A stretch of 64,000 nucleotides of DNA from Xenorhabdus griffiniae (lineage in GTDB: Bacteria; Pseudomonadota; Gammaproteobacteria; Enterobacterales; Enterobacteriaceae): assembly GCF_001028135.1 (NCBI RefSeq), contig NZ_LDNM01000004.1, positions 62,001 to 126,000 of the forward strand, read 5' to 3'. The notes under the pieces are model-generated. The model saw only the letters and a list, made by a program, of their open reading frames with translations, ran no database searches and had not been told where the DNA came from. Of the stretch, positions 8,618 through 18,484 are shown in pieces (the stretch's first letter is position 1; each line of letters opens with the position of its first letter). A program made the position numbers and the translations under genes.

Positions 8618-10111
8618 TTAAGCGGCTTTGGCGTTTTGTGCCAGCCAATCAGCTACACGCTGTTTTTGTTCCTCAGTGAGCCACATGCCCAGTTTGGTAC
8701 GGCGCCAGATAGCATCATCTAACTGCGTTACCCATTCGTGTTTAACCAAATAACGCAGTTCTGCCTCATATAAACCGTGACCGAAGCATTCGCCGAGATC
8801 GGCCAGCGTTTCTGCGCCTTGCAGGATGAATTGGCTGTTGCTGCCGTAAGTACGGGCATAACGCAGTGCCACACCTTCAGGCAGCCAGTTATGACGCTGG
8901 CGTAGCAGGCGCGCATAACCATCACGATCACAGCCTTCCAGCTCACCACCCGGTAACTTGCCATTTTTGGTCCAGGCCTTACCTGCGTTAGGGTAGTACT
9001 GCACCAGTTTTTCCATAGCGTGTTCAGCCAGTTTACGATAAGTTGTCAGCTTACCGCCAAATACGGACAGCAATGGCGTCTGGCCTTGCTCATCCTGCAC
9101 ATCCAGCGTGTAATCACGGGTGATCGCTTGGGGTGAATCGGATTCATCATCACACAGGGGACGAACGCCAGAGTAAGTCCAGACAATATCATCGCACCCA
9201 AGTTGTTTCTTAAAGTGGTCGTTATAGACTTTCAGCAAATAGCCGATCTCTTTATCGTCAATTTTGACTTCTTTAGGATCGCCTTTGTATTCAACATCCG
9301 TCGTGCCGATAATCGAAAATTCGTCATTCCATGGAATAACAAATACGATGCGATGATCTTCATTTTGCAGAATATAAGCCTGCGGTTCATCGTGAACGCG
9401 AGGCACAACGATATGACTGCCTTTGATCAGACGGATGCCATAAGGCGATTTCAGTTGCAGACCGTTATCGAAGAAATTTTTCACCCACGGGCCTGTTGCG
9501 TTAACCAAACCTTTTGCGCGCCATGTATGGGTTTCGCCAGTTTTGAGGTCTGTGGCTTCAACCATCCAATAACCATTTTCACGCCATGCACGGGTTACTT
9601 TAGTACGGATACGTACTTCACCGCCGTGTTTCTGCACTTCCTGTGCGTTCAGAACAACCAGACGCGCATCGTCAACCCAACAGTCGGAATATTCAAAGCC
9701 ACGGGTGATCGAGGGTTTCAGTACTGAGTTTGCACCAAATTTCAGCCCTCTACTGCCTGGTAAGCTAACGCGTTTGCCCAAGTTATCGTACAAGAACAGG
9801 CCAATGCGGATCATCCACGCTGGGCGCAGGTGTGGTTGATGTGGCAGGCGAAAGCGCATCGGGAATGCAATATGGGGAGCCAGTTTTAAAAGCACTTCAC
9901 GCTCTGCCAGTGCTTCACTGACCAAACGAAACTCATAATGTTCCAGATAGCGTAAACCACCGTGGATCAGCTTGGAGCTGGCAGACGAAGTTGCGCTGGC
10001 CAAATCCTGACCTTCCAACAGTAGGACTGAAAGCCCCCGGCCAGCAGCATCTGCCGCAATACCAGCGCCGTTAATTCCGCCGCCTATTACAATCAAGTCT
10101 TTGGTTTCCAT
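8618..10111 (-). CDS. glpD: Aerobic glycerol-3-phosphate dehydrogenase
   Basis: 497 residues; membrane-associated FAD enzyme that oxidises sn-glycerol 3-phosphate to dihydroxyacetone phosphate and feeds electrons to ubiquinone. The N-terminal METKDLIVIGGGINGAGIAA is the FAD-binding Rossmann motif; ATSSASSKLIHGGLRYLE and KGSHIVVPR are diagnostic for GlpD. The start at METKD matches E. coli and has AGGGG six bases upstream; the frame extends 28 codons upstream to 10195, but over the operator region. It lies downstream of glpR on the same strand, unlike E. coli, where glpD is divergent from glpEGR. Two GlpR-like half-site clusters precede it. Confidence 0.97.
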   Translation of the reverse strand: METKDLIVIGGGINGAGIAADAAGRGLSVLLLEGQDLASATSSASSKLIHGGLRYLEHYEFRLVSEALAEREVLLKLAPHIAFPMRFRLPHQPHLRPAWMIRIGLFLYDNLGKRVSLPGSRGLKFGANSVLKPSITRGFEYSDCWVDDARLVVLNAQEVQKHGGEVRIRTKVTRAWRENGYWMVEATDLKTGETHTWRAKGLVNATGPWVKNFFDNGLQLKSPYGIRLIKGSHIVVPRVHDEPQAYILQNEDHRIVFVIPWNDEFSIIGTTDVEYKGDPKEVKIDDKEIGYLLKVYNDHFKKQLGCDDIVWTYSGVRPLCDDESDSPQAITRDYTLDVQDEQGQTPLLSVFGGKLTTYRKLAEHAMEKLVQYYPNAGKAWTKNGKLPGGELEGCDRDGYARLLRQRHNWLPEGVALRYARTYGSNSQFILQGAETLADLGECFGHGLYEAELRYLVKHEWVTQLDDAIWRRTKLGMWLTEEQKQRVADWLAQNAKAA

Positions 10112-10125
10112 TGCATCCCCTATGA

Positions 10126-10165
10126 AATGTTCGAAACAGTTCTTTAATGTTCGTTTTCGCTCAAG
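10126..10165. promoter_or_regulatory. Tandem GlpR operator-like sites upstream of glpD
   Basis: Two identical AATGTTCG half-sites at 10126-10133 and 10146-10153, exactly 20 bp apart, followed by weaker right halves. This matches the left half of the GlpR operator consensus and the tandem arrangement known for glp promoters. Position 15 bp upstream of the glpD start fits repression by GlpR. Confidence 0.6.
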
Positions 10166-10355
10166 GATTGTAATTAAAAATTCATCAATCGCCAACCTTT
10201 AACTCAGAAAAAACACATTCACGTGATATGGGTAGCAAAATCTCATCATATACATAAGATTAATAAGGATTCTGTGGGATACAAATTTGAGGGGGATATT
10301 GGTGGGAGCTAACCCCACCAGAATCTCTGATGGGGCATTTTTGCCTAAAAAGTGA

Positions 10356-11114
10356 TTAGCACAATTCCAACTTAACGTTGTGTTGCTCGATAATTTTCTG
10401 GAGGCCGGAAGGAGGGGCTTTATCCGTGAACAAAAAATCAATCAGGTTCATGTTGCCGAGATTAACCATCGCATTGCGGCCGAATTTTGAATGGTCGGTA
10501 ACCAGCATGACACAGCGGGAGTTTTCGATAATGGCACGTTTGGTACGAACTTCGTGGTAATCGAATTCCAGCAGTGAACCATCACTATCGATGCCGCTGA
10601 TCCCAAGAATGCCAAAATCAAGGCGGAACTGGGAAATAAAGTCTAGCGTTGCTTCGCCAATGATGCCGCCATCGCGGGAGCGTACTTCACCACCCGCTAA
10701 AATCAGGCGAAAATCTTCTTTGCCCATAAACAGAGTGGCGACGTTGAGATTGTTGGTGACAATCCGTAAATCGCGGTGGTTGAGCAGCGCATGTGCTACG
10801 GCCTCTGGCGTTGTTCCAATATCGATGAACAGGGTTGCGCCGTTTGGAATTTGGGTGGCAACGTGTTGTGCAATTCGCGCTTTTTCATTCGACCACATGA
10901 TCTTGCGGTCATGGTAGGCTGTGTTGACAGAGCTGGATGGCAACGCAGCGCCGCCGTGATGACGCTGGATCTTATTTTTATCTGCGAGATCATTTAAATC
11001 GCGTCGAATGGTTTGCGGGCTAACATCAAAATGTGCAACCAGCTCTTCAGTGCTGACATAACCTTGAATGCGTACCAGCTCGATTATTGCATCATGTCGC
11101 TGAGTTTGCTTCAC
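10356..11114 (-). CDS. glpR: Glycerol-3-phosphate regulon repressor
   Basis: 252 residues, identical in length to E. coli GlpR. DeoR family: N-terminal helix-turn-helix (YVSTEELVAHFDVSPQTIRRDLNDL, residues 19-43) and a C-terminal sugar-phosphate sensing domain (LFIDIGTTPEAVAHAL, LAGGEVRSRDGGIIGEATLDF). It represses glp genes and is released by glycerol 3-phosphate. The start codon is GTG, preceded by AGGGG six bases upstream. Last gene of a glpE-glpG-glpR order; a 7-bp stem (10300-10320) lies between it and glpD but lacks a T-run, so glpD could be partly co-transcribed. Confidence 0.97.
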   Translation of the reverse strand: MKQTQRHDAIIELVRIQGYVSTEELVAHFDVSPQTIRRDLNDLADKNKIQRHHGGAALPSSSVNTAYHDRKIMWSNEKARIAQHVATQIPNGATLFIDIGTTPEAVAHALLNHRDLRIVTNNLNVATLFMGKEDFRLILAGGEVRSRDGGIIGEATLDFISQFRLDFGILGISGIDSDGSLLEFDYHEVRTKRAIIENSRCVMLVTDHSKFGRNAMVNLGNMNLIDFLFTDKAPPSGLQKIIEQHNVKLELC

Positions 11115-11200
11115 AAAATTCCCCTAATATATGCATAGATGGATTATCGTTGACCAAAATTATCTCCCTTCTATTTCAAGCCGATGCTGAAACTTGAAAT

Positions 11201-12061
11201 CTATTGGGGCTTATTTGGCATTTTTTGGTTTTTTTGTTTGCGCAAATTATCCCATAACCCCATTAATAACCCGATGATTAATCCTGCAACATGGGCGGCA
11301 TTGGCGATGTTTAACGAAAATAGATCGAAATAACCCACCAACAACCAAATGACAGAGACAGCGATTAATCCTCTGGGAGCACTGATCCCACGTTTTGGGG
11401 AGATTTCACCGGTTAGCCAAACATAGCCGATCAGTGCGTAGACGACACCGGATAATCCCCCGAAATTAGATCCGCTGAATAATGATTGCGCCCAATTACT
11501 GAAAATGGCTGACACTATCGTAATTTCAAACAGTTTGCTGCCCCCAATCTTCTGCTCTACCTGGCTGCCGAAATACCACCATAAGGCAAGATTAAAGAGC
11601 AGGTGTGTCCGAGAGAAATGCAATAGAGCTGGGCTTATCCAGCGCCATAATTCCAGATACTGATCACTGTTGGCTGGCCATGCTAACCAGTTCATCACAT
11701 CCTTTATGTCTGCCATTGCTATCCAGAGGTAAACGAGGATGCAGAGCAGGGTTATGGCAATAGTCAGTGGGCCAGATTGGTTTTTGAGCGTATTTAAATT
11801 CAGGTTGTTATGATACTTGAAGAAGCTGACAGATTGGCCTGTTTGCCAACTGGCAGCTTGATAGCGTTCATTCAGTGGATCGCGAGCAAAGTGGCGAAGC
11901 TCCTCTTCAACCTGACTTCGTTGGCTATCATCCTCTAACCAGAGTTCAACTAATGGTGGCTCATTGGTGGGCCGCATGGTCAAATGAATGCCCTGCGTCG
12001 CCATATAATCAATAAAGGCCTGAGCCAGCCGAGGATTAGATATTGAGGTTATATGGATCAT
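11201..12061 (-). CDS. glpG: Rhomboid intramembrane serine protease GlpG
   Basis: 286 residues (E. coli 276). Inner-membrane rhomboid protease with an N-terminal cytoplasmic domain (about residues 1-95) and six transmembrane helices. The catalytic Ser lies in [10 protein letters not shown] and the catalytic His in [12 protein letters not shown]; the HLLFN motif of the second helix is also present. It cleaves membrane proteins within or near transmembrane segments and has a quality-control role. It lies between glpE (76 bp upstream) and glpR (86 bp downstream); a small inverted repeat ATTTCAAG/CTTGAAAT sits at 11173-11200, directly before glpR. Confidence 0.96.
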   Translation of the reverse strand: MIHITSISNPRLAQAFIDYMATQGIHLTMRPTNEPPLVELWLEDDSQRSQVEEELRHFARDPLNERYQAASWQTGQSVSFFKYHNNLNLNTLKNQSGPLTIAITLLCILVYLWIAMADIKDVMNWLAWPANSDQYLELWRWISPALLHFSRTHLLFNLALWWYFGSQVEQKIGGSKLFEITIVSAIFSNWAQSLFSGSNFGGLSGVVYALIGYVWLTGEISPKRGISAPRGLIAVSVIWLLVGYFDLFSLNIANAAHVAGLIIGLLMGLWDNLRKQKNQKMPNKPQ

Positions 12062-12137
12062 TGCTCGTCTTATCTCTGCCTTAAGTTGAGGTTAATTACA
12101 CTGAAGTTAATGGCATTAAAATCAATGTATTAAATGT

Positions 12138-12461
12138 TTATTGAGTATGGACAGCGTGAGGATAGTCTTTTTGCCAGCCTTCAAAACCGCCATTGACACT
12201 ATAAACGGTCTCAAAACCCATATTGATCAGGTACTGTGCTGCGCCCTGACTGCTATGACCGTGGTAACACATCACCATGACCGGTTGGTCAAAATCCGCT
12301 TCCTGTAGAAAGCCATTGAGTGTTTCATTTGTTAGGTGAAACGCATTGGTTGCGTGCCCGGCATGGAAGCTTTGTGGATCGCGGATATCAACCATGACTG
12401 CGGTTTTATCGAGCCAATGTTGGTAAGCCTGTTCAGGCGTTATCGTTTGAAAATGGTTCAT
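12138..12461 (-). CDS. glpE: Thiosulfate sulfurtransferase GlpE
   Basis: 107-residue single-domain rhodanese. The catalytic Cys is in the loop [14 protein letters not shown] (about residue 65), which would carry the persulfide; [13 protein letters not shown] is the typical N-terminal rhodanese motif. Cytoplasmic; transfers sulfane sulfur from thiosulfate to cyanide or thioredoxin in vitro. First gene of the glpEGR operon as in E. coli. Confidence 0.95.
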   Translation of the reverse strand: MNHFQTITPEQAYQHWLDKTAVMVDIRDPQSFHAGHATNAFHLTNETLNGFLQEADFDQPVMVMCYHGHSSQGAAQYLINMGFETVYSVNGGFEGWQKDYPHAVHTQ

Positions 12462-12536
12462 AAATACTCAACGTAGTTTCTAAGATTTTTATTTTCAATA
12501 TATTCATTTCTGAATAGTCGTCTGGTATGACCTGAC

Positions 12537-12567
12537 TGTCTTCCCAATATTAACCATTGGGAAGACA
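12537..12567. terminator. Hairpin downstream of nfuA
   Basis: Perfect 12-bp stem TGTCTTCCCAAT/ATTGGGAAGACA with a 7-nt loop between nfuA and glpE, both on the minus strand. No T-run follows, so termination or mRNA stabilisation are both possible. Confidence 0.5.
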
Positions 12568-12635
12568 TAGAAATTGAGATGGAAAACGTCAGAAACAGAA
12601 AAATGGTTAAAAACTGTCAAAATAAGAATGAAAAA

Positions 12636-13211
12636 TCAGTAATATGAATGTTCACCGCGCTGGTGCTCAGTCAGATCTCTCACGCCTTTTAATTCAGGAA
12701 ATAGCTGTAATAACTGTTTTTCGATCCCCTCTTTCAGAGTGACATCGACCATTGAACAGCCGTTACATCCACCACCGAATTGCAGGATAGCATAGTCTTC
12801 ATCGGTGATTTCCATCAGGCTGACACGACCCCCATGCCCAGCTAGCTGCGGATTGATCTGCGATTGCAGGACGTATTCAACACGATCAATCAGTGGGGCA
12901 TCATCCGCCACTTTACGCATTTTAGCGTTCGGGGCTTTCAGGGTCAGTTGGGAACCCAATTGATCGGTCACAAAATCAATGACGGCCTCTTCCAGAAAAG
13001 GGACACTAATTTCATCAACATAAGCAGAGAGTTGATCAAACTTCAATTCGGTGTCAGTGGCTTCAACAGCATCCGGTGGGCAATAGGAGACACCGCATTC
13101 AGCGGTCGGCGTTCCTGGATTAATAACAAAGACGCGGATCTGTGTGCCCGGTTCTTGATTTGCCAGTAGCTTGGCAAAATGTGCTTGCGCTGCTTCAGTA
13201 ATATTAATCAT
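12636..13211 (-). CDS. nfuA: Fe/S biogenesis scaffold NfuA
   Basis: 191 residues, the E. coli length. N-terminal A-type-like domain (residues 1-95, degenerate) and C-terminal Nfu domain with the cluster-ligating motif [11 protein letters not shown]. It binds a [4Fe-4S] cluster at a dimer interface and delivers it to target enzymes, for example lipoyl synthase. Adjacent to gntX as in E. coli. Confidence 0.97.
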   Translation of the reverse strand: MINITEAAQAHFAKLLANQEPGTQIRVFVINPGTPTAECGVSYCPPDAVEATDTELKFDQLSAYVDEISVPFLEEAVIDFVTDQLGSQLTLKAPNAKMRKVADDAPLIDRVEYVLQSQINPQLAGHGGRVSLMEITDEDYAILQFGGGCNGCSMVDVTLKEGIEKQLLQLFPELKGVRDLTEHQRGEHSYY

Positions 13212-13270
13212 GTCATTTGCTCAATAGTTGACTGTTCTAGTTGGTTATAATACGCCCATTTATAAAGGAA

Positions 13271-13954
13271 CTACAAGGTTCGGCATATTGCCCAAGCCTG
13301 TACAGAGCGAGCGCCAGCACGAATCATCAACTGTGACGTTTCATGCAGCGTTGTGCCCGTGGTGATCACATCGTCGAAAATAGCGACATGTTGATCGGTA
13401 AAATCGCCCTGTAATTGAAAGGCTTGCTTAAGATTGGCTCTCCTTTGGGCGGCAGATAAGCCCCGCTGCGTGAGTGTAGCACGTGGGCGGCGTAAAAAAT
13501 CGGGTTGATATGGACATTGCAGCCAACGTGATAGGGATCGGGTAATGAGTTCAATGTGATCGAAACCACGTTGCCAGCGTTTTCTGCTGTGCAGAGGAAT
13601 ACCCAGTATGCAATCTGGTTTATGCCAGCGGCCTTCACGATAGCCTTGCAGCCAATGCAGCAGGAACACCCGCGCCAGCATTGGTGCGAGTTGTGGGGTA
13701 CTGTAATATTTGTATTGTTGAATAAGCTGGCTTAATGGTGGGGTGTAATCCGTAATGGCGATCAAATGTTGCCATGCAGGGGGATTCCTTATGCATCGTC
13801 CACAGGGAAGGTTGCCGGATTCAGAAGGCAATGCACAGCGTGGACAGACATGTTGCAGCCGCTTTAAGTGACGGTAGCAGCTGTTGCAGATCCCATGATG
13901 GGCAAAATACAAATTTTGCTGGCATAGCCAACAGTATCCAACCATTGTTAGCAT
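13271..13954 (-). CDS. gntX: GntX, ComF-family phosphoribosyltransferase-like protein
   Basis: 227 residues from the chosen start MLTMVGYCWLCQQ. N-terminal zinc-ribbon-like cysteine pairs (CWLC, CNSC, CPRC, CGRC) and a C-terminal PRTase motif VAIFDDVITTGTT. E. coli GntX (YhgH) is linked to gluconate use and growth on DNA, and ComF proteins of other bacteria act in DNA uptake; the exact role here is unknown. The frame stays open 73 codons upstream, over the bioH start, but the selected ATG has AAGGAAGG upstream and matches the family. Divergent from bioH with 38 bp between the starts. Confidence 0.9.
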   Translation of the reverse strand: MLTMVGYCWLCQQNLYFAHHGICNSCYRHLKRLQHVCPRCALPSESGNLPCGRCIRNPPAWQHLIAITDYTPPLSQLIQQYKYYSTPQLAPMLARVFLLHWLQGYREGRWHKPDCILGIPLHSRKRWQRGFDHIELITRSLSRWLQCPYQPDFLRRPRATLTQRGLSAAQRRANLKQAFQLQGDFTDQHVAIFDDVITTGTTLHETSQLMIRAGARSVQAWAICRTL

Positions 13955-13992
13955 AGTTTCCTTCCTTGGTGACAAATAAAGTGAGAATAACA

Positions 13993-14760
13993 ATGAATCA
14001 GTTGTTTTGGCAGACAATTGGCGATGCGCCACGTGATCTTGTGATGCTGCACGGATGGGGGCTAAATTCTGAGGTTTGGCGCTCAGTGGAAACGCGATTG
14101 GCTCCGCATTTTCGTTTGCATCTAGTGGATTTGCCGGGTTATGGGCGTAGCCAATCGCATTCGGCTCTGTCATTGGCGGATATGGCGAACACTGTATGGC
14201 AGCAGGCGCCAGAGAATGCCTTGTGGCTAGGCTGGTCTTTAGGTGGATTGGTGGCTAGCCGGATTGCTTTGGATCATCCGGCACACGTTGCGGGTTTGAT
14301 AACCGTGGCCTCCTCGCCAAAATTTAGTGCTGATGGCGACTGGCCGGGCATTAAGCCAGAGGTCTTGAAGGCATTTGAGCATCAATTGAGTGCGAATTTT
14401 CAAAAGACGGTTGAACGTTTTCTGGCTTTGCAGACCTTAGGAACAGACAGCGCCCGTCAGGATGCCCGTGTACTGAAATCAGTGATACTGAATCAGCCGA
14501 TGCCGACAGTCGAGGTACTTAATGCCGGTTTGGAAATCCTGCGCACTGATGATCTAAGGGAGGAGTTATCCCAACTTCAATTACCTTTCCTGCGCCTTTA
14601 TGGTTATCTTGATGGTTTGGTGCCGCGTAAGATTGCTTCACAGCTTGACAAGGCATGGCCACATACGCGCTCCGTTCTTATGCGCAACGCTGCCCATGCG
14701 CCTTTTATTTCCCATCCTGATGAGTTTGTGGAAGCGTTAAAGAATTTTGTGGCAGGGTAG
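13993..14760 (+). CDS. bioH: Pimeloyl-ACP methyl ester carboxylesterase BioH
   Basis: 255 residues of the alpha/beta hydrolase fold (E. coli 256). Removes the methyl ester that disguises pimeloyl-ACP, ending pimelate synthesis for biotin. Nucleophile Ser in GWSLGG (about residue 82); the Asp of YLDGLVPR and the His of [11 protein letters not shown] complete the triad. [10 protein letters not shown] is the oxyanion segment. The start at MNQLFW agrees with the family; the frame begins nine codons earlier. The ribosome-binding site is weak (GTGAGA). Confidence 0.96.
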   Translation: MNQLFWQTIGDAPRDLVMLHGWGLNSEVWRSVETRLAPHFRLHLVDLPGYGRSQSHSALSLADMANTVWQQAPENALWLGWSLGGLVASRIALDHPAHVAGLITVASSPKFSADGDWPGIKPEVLKAFEHQLSANFQKTVERFLALQTLGTDSARQDARVLKSVILNQPMPTVEVLNAGLEILRTDDLREELSQLQLPFLRLYGYLDGLVPRKIASQLDKAWPHTRSVLMRNAAHAPFISHPDEFVEALKNFVAG

Positions 14761-14784
14761 TCAATTGATTTGTCATTATTGATA

Positions 14785-14815
14785 ATTACCCATAACATTA
14801 ATTGTTATGGGTAAT
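14785..14815. terminator. Bidirectional terminator between bioH and the osmC-like gene
   Basis: Perfect 13-bp stem (14785-14797 with 14803-14815) and a 5-nt loop, located between two convergent stop codons. Confidence 0.65.
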
Positions 14816-14822
14816 CGATAAG

Positions 14823-15266
14823 TTATCTTGAGGAATAAACCTCAGTCACAATTTCAGGTGTATTGACCATTGTGTCGCGAATAGGGCAATTGCTCTCGAC
14901 AAAATCAATAAAATCTCGTATCTCTTGTTCAGTATTATCTGCTTTGATATAGAATTTGGAGGTGATTTTGGAAAAGCCCATTTTGGCGTTTTTATTTATA
15001 CCTGTGAAGCCATCGGTATCCAGTTCTCCTTCCATTTTAACCTGAATATCGATCAAATTGATTTTGTGCTTGCGGGCAAAGCTTTTTGCCACAATGCACT
15101 GACATGCACCAAATGCAGAAAGTAACACTTCCACTGGATTCATCGCCTCATTGGTTCCACCGAGGCTTTTGGGTTCGTCCATATGGAAGTTAAAATCTCG
15201 CGATGAGCATTTCATCTTGAGATTGCCAACTGATTCAACTGTTGCAGTGAATAACTCTTTAGGCAT
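14823..15266 (-). CDS. OsmC/Ohr-family protein
   Basis: 147 residues with the two family cysteines, one in FGACQC and the other in ESNCPIRDTM, which in OsmC/Ohr proteins form the thiol pair for reducing organic hydroperoxides. Length and the C-terminal TPEIVTEVY fit the general OsmC branch rather than Ohr. Probable cytoplasmic peroxidase-like enzyme; substrate unknown. Convergent with bioH. Confidence 0.85.
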   Translation of the reverse strand: MPKELFTATVESVGNLKMKCSSRDFNFHMDEPKSLGGTNEAMNPVEVLLSAFGACQCIVAKSFARKHKINLIDIQVKMEGELDTDGFTGINKNAKMGFSKITSKFYIKADNTEQEIRDFIDFVESNCPIRDTMVNTPEIVTEVYSSR

Positions 15267-15436
15267 ATTACTATCCTCAGGTTATTAATGTAGAGATACA
15301 GCATCTCAGATAATAAAGAGATAATTATAATTAATCTATTTATTCTTTTTAAACGCTTATTAGAAGGGATTTTCTTACAGGGCAATTATAGCGATAGGAT
15401 ATTTTTAATCATCTATTCTATAACGCAGGGAGTCCC

Positions 15437-15676
15437 TTATTTTTTTACGCCAAGCTGATATGTTTTAGTATCACATTTCTGTGTTTCCGGGCACTGCTTG
15501 CAGCCCCCGCTGAGGCAGGAGGAAGCATCCACTTCCTCCAGTTTACCCATTATGACAAGCTGCTTGAGCATGGCTTCTACCATTGGCAGCGGTGCTGAGA
15601 ACTGATGGCTCAATGACCTGGCATCGGTACGCCCGTTGAGGGCAACAGCATCTCTGATTTTCAGCAGGTTAATCAT
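15437..15676 (-). CDS. feoC: FeoC, ferrous iron transport regulator
   Basis: 79 residues. Winged-helix N-terminal part (LLKIRDAVALNGRTDARSLSHQF) followed by four cysteines, at about residues 54, 59, 62 and 68, in a wing that in other enterobacteria binds an Fe-S cluster. FeoC is thought to protect FeoB from FtsH or to modulate it. It lies 23 bp after feoB, the last gene of feoABC. Confidence 0.93.
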   Translation of the reverse strand: MINLLKIRDAVALNGRTDARSLSHQFSAPLPMVEAMLKQLVIMGKLEEVDASSCLSGGCKQCPETQKCDTKTYQLGVKK

Positions 15677-15699
15677 TTATGGCTCCTCAATGGCTCCGG

Positions 15700-18015
15700 C
15701 TAGTGACAGCTATTGTTTGAACATTCGCAACTATGGTCAGCAGCAGCGTTGTTGAATGTCACAGTGACTCGGCTGCGTGCGCGGCGTAAACCAATAACTA
15801 TCAGAATGTTAAACAGGATCACGGCCAGAATGGTGATCAGGCTACTTTGTGGATGAGCTGAAAACGTTGTGATTTGATAAAACAGGGCTGACAGAGAATA
15901 AGCGACGTTTAATCCCCACAGAATCGAGAATATCATCCAGCCACGGCTGGTCTCACGGGCAATGGCACCCATCACGGAAACGCAGGGTACGTACAGCAAC
16001 ACGAAAATCAGGTAACTGTAAGCGGAAATGGCAGAGCCAAATTTGGCGCTCATGGTTCCCATAGAGCTGCGATCCATGTTGCCATCACCTTTACTGGCTT
16101 CAATCGGGTTAGAAAGTGCGCTCAAAGTGAAGGTTTCTTTCAGGCTATCCCACGTTTCTGCGAACGAATCTTTTAGTTGATCCAGTAAATTAAATTCATC
16201 TGGATTAAATGGCTCTTGAGCAAGGTTTTCTGCGGTATAGAGGGTATTTAGGGTTCCTACAACCACTTCTTTTGCCATCGCGCCAGTGATAAGCCCGACG
16301 GTGGCTTGCCAGTTATCGGAATGCACACCGAGAGGTTGTAAAACAGGAGTGAGCACTTTACTGACGGAAGCCAGCGCCGATTCGTTGATATTGTCTACGG
16401 CCTTACCGGAGAAGGAGAAACTGTTCAGGGCACCAATCAATATGCTTGCTGCGACAATCACTTTACCTGCGCGTATGACAAAACCTTTCAGCCTTTGCCA
16501 TGTCTGGAGCAGCAGGGTCTTGGCATGGGGAACGTGATAGACCGGCAGTTCCATGACAAATGGCGATGCTTCACCGCGCATTAGCGTGAATTTCAATAGC
16601 AGCCCTGTCAGGATGGCAATGACAATCCCCAGAATATACAGGGAGAAAACGATGCTTGCGCCCTCTTTGCCGAAGAAAGCCGCAGCAAAGACGGCAAAGA
16701 TCGCCAACCTTGCCCCGCAGGACATAAACGGTGCCATCATGATGGTAATCAGGCGTTCACGCGGCGCATCCAGTGTCCTTGAACCCATGACGGCAGGCAC
16801 GTTACAACCAAAGCCAACAATCAGGGGCACAAAGGATTTACCCGGCAGCCCCAGGGCTTGCATCAGTCTGTCCATGACAAATGCCGCCCGTGCCATATAG
16901 CCGGAATCTTCCAGAAAGGAGAGGAACAGGTACATCATGCCAATTTGGGGAACCAGCGGCAGTACGGTATTGATACCCCCACCAACGCCTTGAGCAAGGA
17001 ACACCGTTAACCAATGCGGAAAATGGAGAGTATGGCCGAGCCATTGCATGCCATCAATAAAAATGGCGGTGGAAGCGCCGTCAAAGATAGGCTGTAAGGC
17101 TCCACCAATATTGATAGCCAGTACAAACATCAGGTACATGACAAACAGGAAGACAGGCAGACCCAACCAGCGGTTCAGGATAACGGCATCTAACGCTTGA
17201 GTCAGTTTGTTGGGTGTGGCTGTACGGGTATCAATGACTGCCAGACAAATTTCACTGATGGTTTGATAGCGTGAGCCTGCAATGATGAGGTCAGGTTCTT
17301 CGATTTGTTGTTTTTGTAAGCGTTCTCTGCTTTCAGCCAGTTGTGCGTGAGCCAGGCCGGATACTCCACGGCTGTAAATATCCCCTTCCAGGACTTGTAA
17401 AGTCAGCCAGCGGCGCTGTTGTGATGTGAATTTTTCTGCGATCTGGCTGGAAAGGTGGGAAATCTCCTGCAATAACGCATCAGGATAATTAACCTGTACA
17501 GGGCGGGTATGCTGAGGGTAATTGTCGATGGCTTTTTTTAGCGTATCTATCCCTGTGGCACGGGTTGAAACCAGTGGGATGACCGGACAGCCAAGACGTT
17601 TTTCCAGTGCAGGAATATCAATCTTGATGCGTTGATTTTGGGCGATATCCAGCATGTTCAGCGCAATGATGCAGGGAACACCCAGTTCAATCAATTGCAG
17701 TGAGAGATAAAGGTTACGTTCCAGATTAGACGCATCAATAACATTGATGAGCATATCTGCTTCACCACTGAGGATATAGTGGCAGGCGATTTGCTCATCA
17801 ATGGAAGTTTGCTCGGAAATGGTGGTAAGGGAATAAGTGCCGGGAAGGTCGACAAGTTCGATCTGATGGTTATGGGTGGTAAAGTGGCCGGTTTTGCGTT
17901 CTACGGTAACGCCAGCCCAGTTTCCCACGCGTTGGTGAGAGCCGGTAAGCTGGTTAAAAAGCGTTGTTTTGCCGGCATTGGGATTACCAATCAGGCCAAT
18001 GGTTAATTGTTTCAT
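15700..18015 (-). CDS. feoB: Ferrous iron permease FeoB
   Basis: 771 residues (E. coli 773). N-terminal G-protein domain with G1 GNPNAGKTT (residues 10-18), the G2 region VGNWAGVTVE and G3 DLPGTYSL, then a GDI-like helical linker, then a multi-pass membrane domain with two Gate motifs (GCNVPAVMG and YVPCVSVMG). Imports Fe(II) across the inner membrane under anaerobic or acidic conditions. The start is MKQLTIGL, matching the family; the frame begins five codons earlier. FeoA precedes it by 73 bp. Confidence 0.97.
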   Translation of the reverse strand: MKQLTIGLIGNPNAGKTTLFNQLTGSHQRVGNWAGVTVERKTGHFTTHNHQIELVDLPGTYSLTTISEQTSIDEQIACHYILSGEADMLINVIDASNLERNLYLSLQLIELGVPCIIALNMLDIAQNQRIKIDIPALEKRLGCPVIPLVSTRATGIDTLKKAIDNYPQHTRPVQVNYPDALLQEISHLSSQIAEKFTSQQRRWLTLQVLEGDIYSRGVSGLAHAQLAESRERLQKQQIEEPDLIIAGSRYQTISEICLAVIDTRTATPNKLTQALDAVILNRWLGLPVFLFVMYLMFVLAINIGGALQPIFDGASTAIFIDGMQWLGHTLHFPHWLTVFLAQGVGGGINTVLPLVPQIGMMYLFLSFLEDSGYMARAAFVMDRLMQALGLPGKSFVPLIVGFGCNVPAVMGSRTLDAPRERLITIMMAPFMSCGARLAIFAVFAAAFFGKEGASIVFSLYILGIVIAILTGLLLKFTLMRGEASPFVMELPVYHVPHAKTLLLQTWQRLKGFVIRAGKVIVAASILIGALNSFSFSGKAVDNINESALASVSKVLTPVLQPLGVHSDNWQATVGLITGAMAKEVVVGTLNTLYTAENLAQEPFNPDEFNLLDQLKDSFAETWDSLKETFTLSALSNPIEASKGDGNMDRSSMGTMSAKFGSAISAYSYLIFVLLYVPCVSVMGAIARETSRGWMIFSILWGLNVAYSLSALFYQITTFSAHPQSSLITILAVILFNILIVIGLRRARSRVTVTFNNAAADHSCECSNNSCH

Positions 18016-18088
18016 CATACTTTCTGCCAATCAGGAAAGTGAATTTCGTACCTTATATATTTCAGTACCAAATTGACTTCGGGCCTTG

Positions 18089-18316
18089 CTAATTCAGATC
18101 TTCATGTAACATGAGAAATGCCAGGTCTTGTTTACGAAGGGTAAGGTTAACTCTGCGTGTTTCGATTTGTATTGGATCGCCCAATGGAGCGAAGCGAATG
18201 ACCTGAAATGTTGAACCAGGTAACATGCCGAGTGACAATAATTTTTGTCGGTAAGCTGGGGTAATCTTTGGAGAAAATCCCAGAATTTTATATCTGCGTT
18301 CTGGAATAAGAACCAT
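18089..18316 (-). CDS. feoA: FeoA, ferrous iron transport accessory protein
   Basis: 75 residues, SH3-like fold, with the signature [18 protein letters not shown] and [19 protein letters not shown]. Small cytoplasmic partner of FeoB. The ATG chosen at 18316 has GTGGAG six bases upstream; an alternative GTG lies four codons earlier and overlaps that ribosome-binding site. Upstream are an FNR site and a Fur-like site. Confidence 0.95.
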   Translation of the reverse strand: MVLIPERRYKILGFSPKITPAYRQKLLSLGMLPGSTFQVIRFAPLGDPIQIETRRVNLTLRKQDLAFLMLHEDLN

Positions 18317-18422
18317 ATAAATCTCCACGCTGATTGAAAAAATAAGTGATTATAAGAATTATTATCCTCAATAATGGAAGAACCACAAGAAAAAAGTATG
18401 GTAATTTCTCTGAATTATAGTT

Positions 18423-18441
18423 GTTAATGATAATAATACGC
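18423..18441. promoter_or_regulatory. Fur box-like site upstream of feoA
   Basis: A 19-bp segment agrees with the Fur consensus GATAATGATAATCATTATC at 14 positions, including the central AATGATAAT. Located about 110 bp upstream of the feoA start, suited to iron repression. Confidence 0.5.
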
Positions 18442-18484
18442 AATTGCGATGTTAGCCATTTATCCTGAATAATGTGGAAATGAA

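Noticed and set aside
8430-8648. 72-codon hydrophobic minus-strand frame
   Set aside because: It overlaps the glpD 3' end and covers the glpD terminator; no ribosome-binding site or family resemblance.
10300-10320. 7-bp hairpin between glpR and glpD as a terminator
   Set aside because: No T-run on the minus strand; mentioned only in the glpR entry.
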